Shown here: in pieces, positions 62,104 through 64,000 of the stretch | How positions within the stretch are numbered: position 1 is the first letter of the stretch | Layout of the letters: each line of letters begins with the position of its first letter | Assembly (NCBI RefSeq): GCF_002980575.1 | Contig: NZ_PVBS01000001.1 | Location: forward strand, 2,011,850 to 2,075,849 | Length of the DNA stretch: 64,000 nt | Direction: 5' to 3' | Origin: Sphingobacterium gobiense | GTDB taxonomy: Bacteria > Bacteroidota > Bacteroidia > Sphingobacteriales > Sphingobacteriaceae | Program-made: the position numbers and the translations under genes | Notes under the pieces: model-generated | Told to the model about the DNA's origin: nothing | The model's database searches: none | The model's input: the letters and a program-made list of their open reading frames with translations, nothing else

Positions 62104-62637
62104 ATGCGAAAACTATCAATGGAAGAGCTGAATCGGGATGACATCGATTCTTTCAAAAATAAAGAAAAAATTCCGATCGTCGTCGTATTGGACAATGTAC
62201 GCAGCATGCATAATGTCGGATCAACCTTCCGCACTGCGGATGGATTTGCGGTTGAGCGCATTATTTTATCTGGTATCACGGGTATGCCTCCACACCGAGA
62301 AATAGAAAAAACAGCGTTAGGTGCAACGCAGTCCGTTGATTGGGAATATTATCCAGACACGACAACTGCTATTAGACAATTGAAAAAAGAAGGTTATACG
62401 CTCCTTGCAGTAGAACAAGCTTCTGGAAGCATTGCATTGCAAAGCTTTGAAACAAATCCACAAACAAAATATGCCTTGATATTCGGCAATGAGGTACACG
62501 GCGTCTCTGACGAGGTCATGCCAGCCATAGACGGATGTATTGAAATCCCTCAATTTGGCACTAAACACTCTCTAAACGTATCGGTTACTATCGGAATTGT
62601 GCTATGGCAATTTGTCCAAAAATTCAAATTTTTGTAA
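62104..62637 (+). CDS. SpoU/TrmH-family RNA 2'-O-methyltransferase
   Basis: A 177-residue SPOUT methyltransferase that methylates ribose 2'-OH of tRNA or rRNA with S-adenosylmethionine. The start at 62104 (MRKLSMEELNRDDIDSFKNK) is preferred; the frame is open back to 61960 but that would overlap the rpsT promoter and start. Motif 1 is NVRSMHNVGSTFRTADGF, motif 2 IFGNEVHGVSDEV, motif 3 IPQFGTKHSLNVSVTIGIVL, with the knot-forming Arg/Asn/Ser present. There is no N-terminal RNA-binding extension. The target nucleotide is unknown. Confidence 0.93.
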   Translation: MRKLSMEELNRDDIDSFKNKEKIPIVVVLDNVRSMHNVGSTFRTADGFAVERIILSGITGMPPHREIEKTALGATQSVDWEYYPDTTTAIRQLKKEGYTLLAVEQASGSIALQSFETNPQTKYALIFGNEVHGVSDEVMPAIDGCIEIPQFGTKHSLNVSVTIGIVLWQFVQKFKFL

Positions 62638-62693
62638 CCCTAGAAGGTACTGGGAAAATGAAGAAAAAAAAAGACGAATAGCATAAGCTTTAA

Positions 62694-62725
62694 TTTTTAG
62701 AAGTCATTGCAAAATGGTAGATTTG
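62694..62725 (+). promoter_or_regulatory. sucD promoter
   Basis: TTTT (62694-62697), a 20-base spacer, then TAGATTTG (62718-62725). The -7 box lies over an earlier in-frame ATG at 62714, which is why the start at 62747 is preferred. Confidence 0.6.
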
Positions 62726-62746
62726 CTTTGCAAAAAAACAGAAAAA

Positions 62747-63619
62747 ATGAGTGTATTAGTAAATAAAGATTCAAAGGTAATTGTACAAGGTTTTACCGGA
62801 AATGAAGGTACTTATCACGCATCTCAAATGATTGAGTACGGGACAAACGTAGTTGGGGGCGTTACTCCCGGCAAAGGAGGGCAATCTCATTTGGATCGTC
62901 CGGTGTTCAATACGGTACAAGATGCGGTAGAAACAACGGGTGCTAACGTTTCCATCATTTTTGTTCCCCCTGCATTTGCCGCTGACGCGATTATGGAAGC
63001 AGCTCAAGCAGGTATTGAAGTTATTGTTTGTATCACAGAGGGTATCCCTACGAAAGATATGATTCAAGTAAAATCATATTTAAGCGATAAAAAATCCAGA
63101 TTGATCGGACCAAATTGTCCGGGTATCATCACTGCGGAAGAAGCTAAAATTGGCATCATGCCTGGTTTTATCTTCAAGAAAGGAAAAGTTGGAGTAGTTT
63201 CCAAATCGGGAACATTGACGTACGAAGCGGTGGACCAAACGGTAAAAGCAGGTTTAGGTATCACAACAGCAATTGGTATCGGTGGAGACCCAATCATCGG
63301 CACAACAACAAAAGAAGCTGTAGAATTGCTAATGAACGACCCTGAAACAGAGGGTATCATCATGATCGGAGAAATTGGCGGCGGCATGGAAGCAGAAGCA
63401 GCACGTTGGATTAAAGAACATGGTACCAAGCCAGTTGTCGGTTTTATTGCGGGACAAACAGCGCCTCCGGGACGCCGCATGGGACACGCTGGTGCAATTG
63501 TAGGTGGAGCAGATGATACTGCTGCCGCGAAGATGAAAATTATGCGTGAATGTGGCATACGTGTTGTAGAATCTCCCGCAGAAATCGGTGTAGCTATCGC
63601 AGAAGAACTCACAAAATAA
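62747..63619 (+). CDS. sucD: succinate-CoA ligase (ADP/GDP-forming) alpha subunit
   Basis: TCA-cycle subunit that carries CoA and the phospho-His. The 290 residues begin [20 protein letters not shown] and show the CoA-binding fold ([20 protein letters not shown]), [54 protein letters not shown], and the active-site His in [12 protein letters not shown] (~245). A TTG- or ATG-initiated longer form (62714) would add 11 residues over the promoter. sucC is not beside it. Confidence 0.97.
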   Translation: MSVLVNKDSKVIVQGFTGNEGTYHASQMIEYGTNVVGGVTPGKGGQSHLDRPVFNTVQDAVETTGANVSIIFVPPAFAADAIMEAAQAGIEVIVCITEGIPTKDMIQVKSYLSDKKSRLIGPNCPGIITAEEAKIGIMPGFIFKKGKVGVVSKSGTLTYEAVDQTVKAGLGITTAIGIGGDPIIGTTTKEAVELLMNDPETEGIIMIGEIGGGMEAEAARWIKEHGTKPVVGFIAGQTAPPGRRMGHAGAIVGGADDTAAAKMKIMRECGIRVVESPAEIGVAIAEELTK

Positions 63620-63645
63620 CGTTAAAATTTTTTTATCCAAATAAT

Positions 63646-63679
63646 AAAAAGGCTTGCGTTTATACACGCAAGCCTTTTT
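63646..63679 (+). terminator. terminator after sucD
   Basis: Perfect 14-bp stem AAAAAGGCTTGCGT / ACGCAAGCCTTTTT with a 6-base loop, 26 bases past the sucD stop. Confidence 0.93.
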
Positions 63680-63870
63680 ATTTTATCACATTTCCTATAC
63701 GTTTCATAGCGAAGGTCTCCACATTCTTGATAAGCCAATTCGTCTTTCTTGTGTCATAACTCTAACATCACCTCTTGCTCCAAAGCAAAAGCCTCATCAT
63801 CATCCAACCAATTATACTTAGCAGACAGTACATTTGGTTGCCGGCAGTTAGGGTATTAAAAGAATAATAA
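63680..63870. other. intergenic stretch before the rRNA operon, no gene assigned
   Basis: About 190 bases. On the minus strand a 33-codon open stretch reads YPNCRQPNVLSAKYNW then an acidic run ending LEQEVMLEL and a TGA; it has an upstream stop (TAA) and no ATG start. It could be the remnant of a coding sequence or chance. I see no promoter, RNA gene or repeat. Confidence 0.3.
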
Positions 63871-63904
63871 ACAAAAAAAGCCCCTTCAGAAATCTGAAGG
63901 GGCT
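63871..63904 (-). terminator. rRNA operon terminator
   Basis: Inverted repeat AGCCCCTTCAGA / TCTGAAGGGGCT (63879-63890 and 63893-63904). On the minus strand it ends in TTTTTTTGT just past the 5S rRNA 3' end, so it terminates the rRNA operon that enters from the right. Confidence 0.9.
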
Positions 63905-63911
63905 CCGTATA

Positions 63912-64000
63912 AAAACCGGCACCGACCTACTCTCCCACCTTTTACGGCAGTACCATCGGCTCTGGCGGGCTTGACTGCTCTGTTCGGAATGGGAAGAGGT
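63912..64000 (-). rRNA. rrf: 5S ribosomal RNA, 3' part (gene continues past right edge)
   Basis: The minus strand reads ACCTCTTCCCATTCCGAACA, then AGAGCAGTCAAGCCCGCCAG, GCCGATGGTACTGCCGTAAA and AGGTGGGAGAGTAGGTCGGT, the conserved 5S rRNA sequence including the CCATTCCGAAC loop. About 89 bases are visible; the 5' end and presumably 23S and 16S rRNA lie beyond base 64000. The exact 3' end is approximate. Confidence 0.95.

Noticed and set aside
63680..63870. 33-codon minus-strand open stretch ahead of the rRNA operon terminator
   Set aside because: No start codon and no recognised family; too short to distinguish a gene remnant from chance.
1..64000. CRISPR arrays, insertion sequences, prophage or integron
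   Set aside because: I saw no regularly spaced direct repeats, transposase or integrase motifs, or terminal inverted repeats flanking cargo.

Overview
The window looks like ordinary chromosome from a Bacteroidota bacterium, most likely family Sphingobacteriaceae (Sphingobacterium/Pedobacter/Olivibacter relatives). The evidence is a type IX secretion/gliding core (GldK, GldL, GldM, GldN), two SusC/SusD pairs, a FecR anti-sigma factor with an ECF sigma factor, several protein families typical of Bacteroidota (DUF1599, BT_3928-like DoxX fusion, DUF3943, DUF4998, DUF5000), and promoters of the TTTG-N19/20-TAnnTTTG type. I see no insertion sequence, prophage, CRISPR array or integron. The genus is inference.

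Layout. 1-1.1 kb: 3' end of a DUF5695 protein. 1.3-8.0 kb: type IX secretion locus, with an outer-membrane barrel protein, gldK and gldN on the plus strand facing gldL-gldM and a tonB gene on the minus strand across a strong bidirectional terminator. 8.0-13.7 kb: tsaD, divergent tamB, and a 95-residue conserved protein. 13.9-18.8 kb: SusC/SusD pair 1, with no enzyme beside it. 18.8-25 kb: tex, tatA, a MATE exporter, a small coiled-coil protein and a 2-oxoacid dehydrogenase E2. 25-33 kb: cinA and lptD, divergent from an N-acetylmuramoyl-L-alanine amidase and an MCE/MlaD protein, then an S9 peptidase. 33.3-35.9 kb: creD, a winged-helix regulator and a membrane protein. 36-38 kb: tRNA-Leu(TAG), trigger factor and a GNAT acetyltransferase. 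38-40.5 kb: a DUF3943 protein and a secreted two-repeat protein.

40.5-51.2 kb is one minus-strand nutrient-uptake locus. In transcription order it holds fecR, a SusC with an STN signalling domain, SusD, a DUF4959/DUF5000 lipoprotein, a DUF4998 lipoprotein, a secreted metallo-beta-lactamase-fold enzyme and, at the far end, an ECF sigma factor. 51.3-53 kb: cysteine synthesis (epsC-cysM). 53-54.2 kb: a HipA-like kinase overlapping a DUF3037 gene. 54.3-57.6 kb: a tight operon of DUF1599, a BT_3928-family protein, aroK and a glycerophosphodiesterase. 57.7-61.6 kb: an outer-membrane protein, an acetate:succinate-type CoA-transferase, an AraC regulator and a DUF1080 lipoprotein. 61.7-64 kb: rpsT, a SpoU methyltransferase, sucD, and the 3' end of a 5S rRNA gene on the minus strand, so an rRNA operon lies just past the right edge.

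The observations most worth a second look are: (a) a near-identical stretch of about 33 bp built on ACTTTG-N5-CAAAGT, found just upstream of both creD and the membrane-protein/winged-helix operon, which is probably the regulator's operator; (b) the HipA-like kinase/DUF3037 overlapping pair without a HipB; (c) the split, convergent arrangement of gldKN and gldLM; (d) the ECF sigma factor at the distal end of a FecR-SusC(STN)-SusD locus whose only evident enzyme is a secreted MBL-fold protein. I found no clearly new multi-gene system; most of the window is housekeeping and envelope biology.
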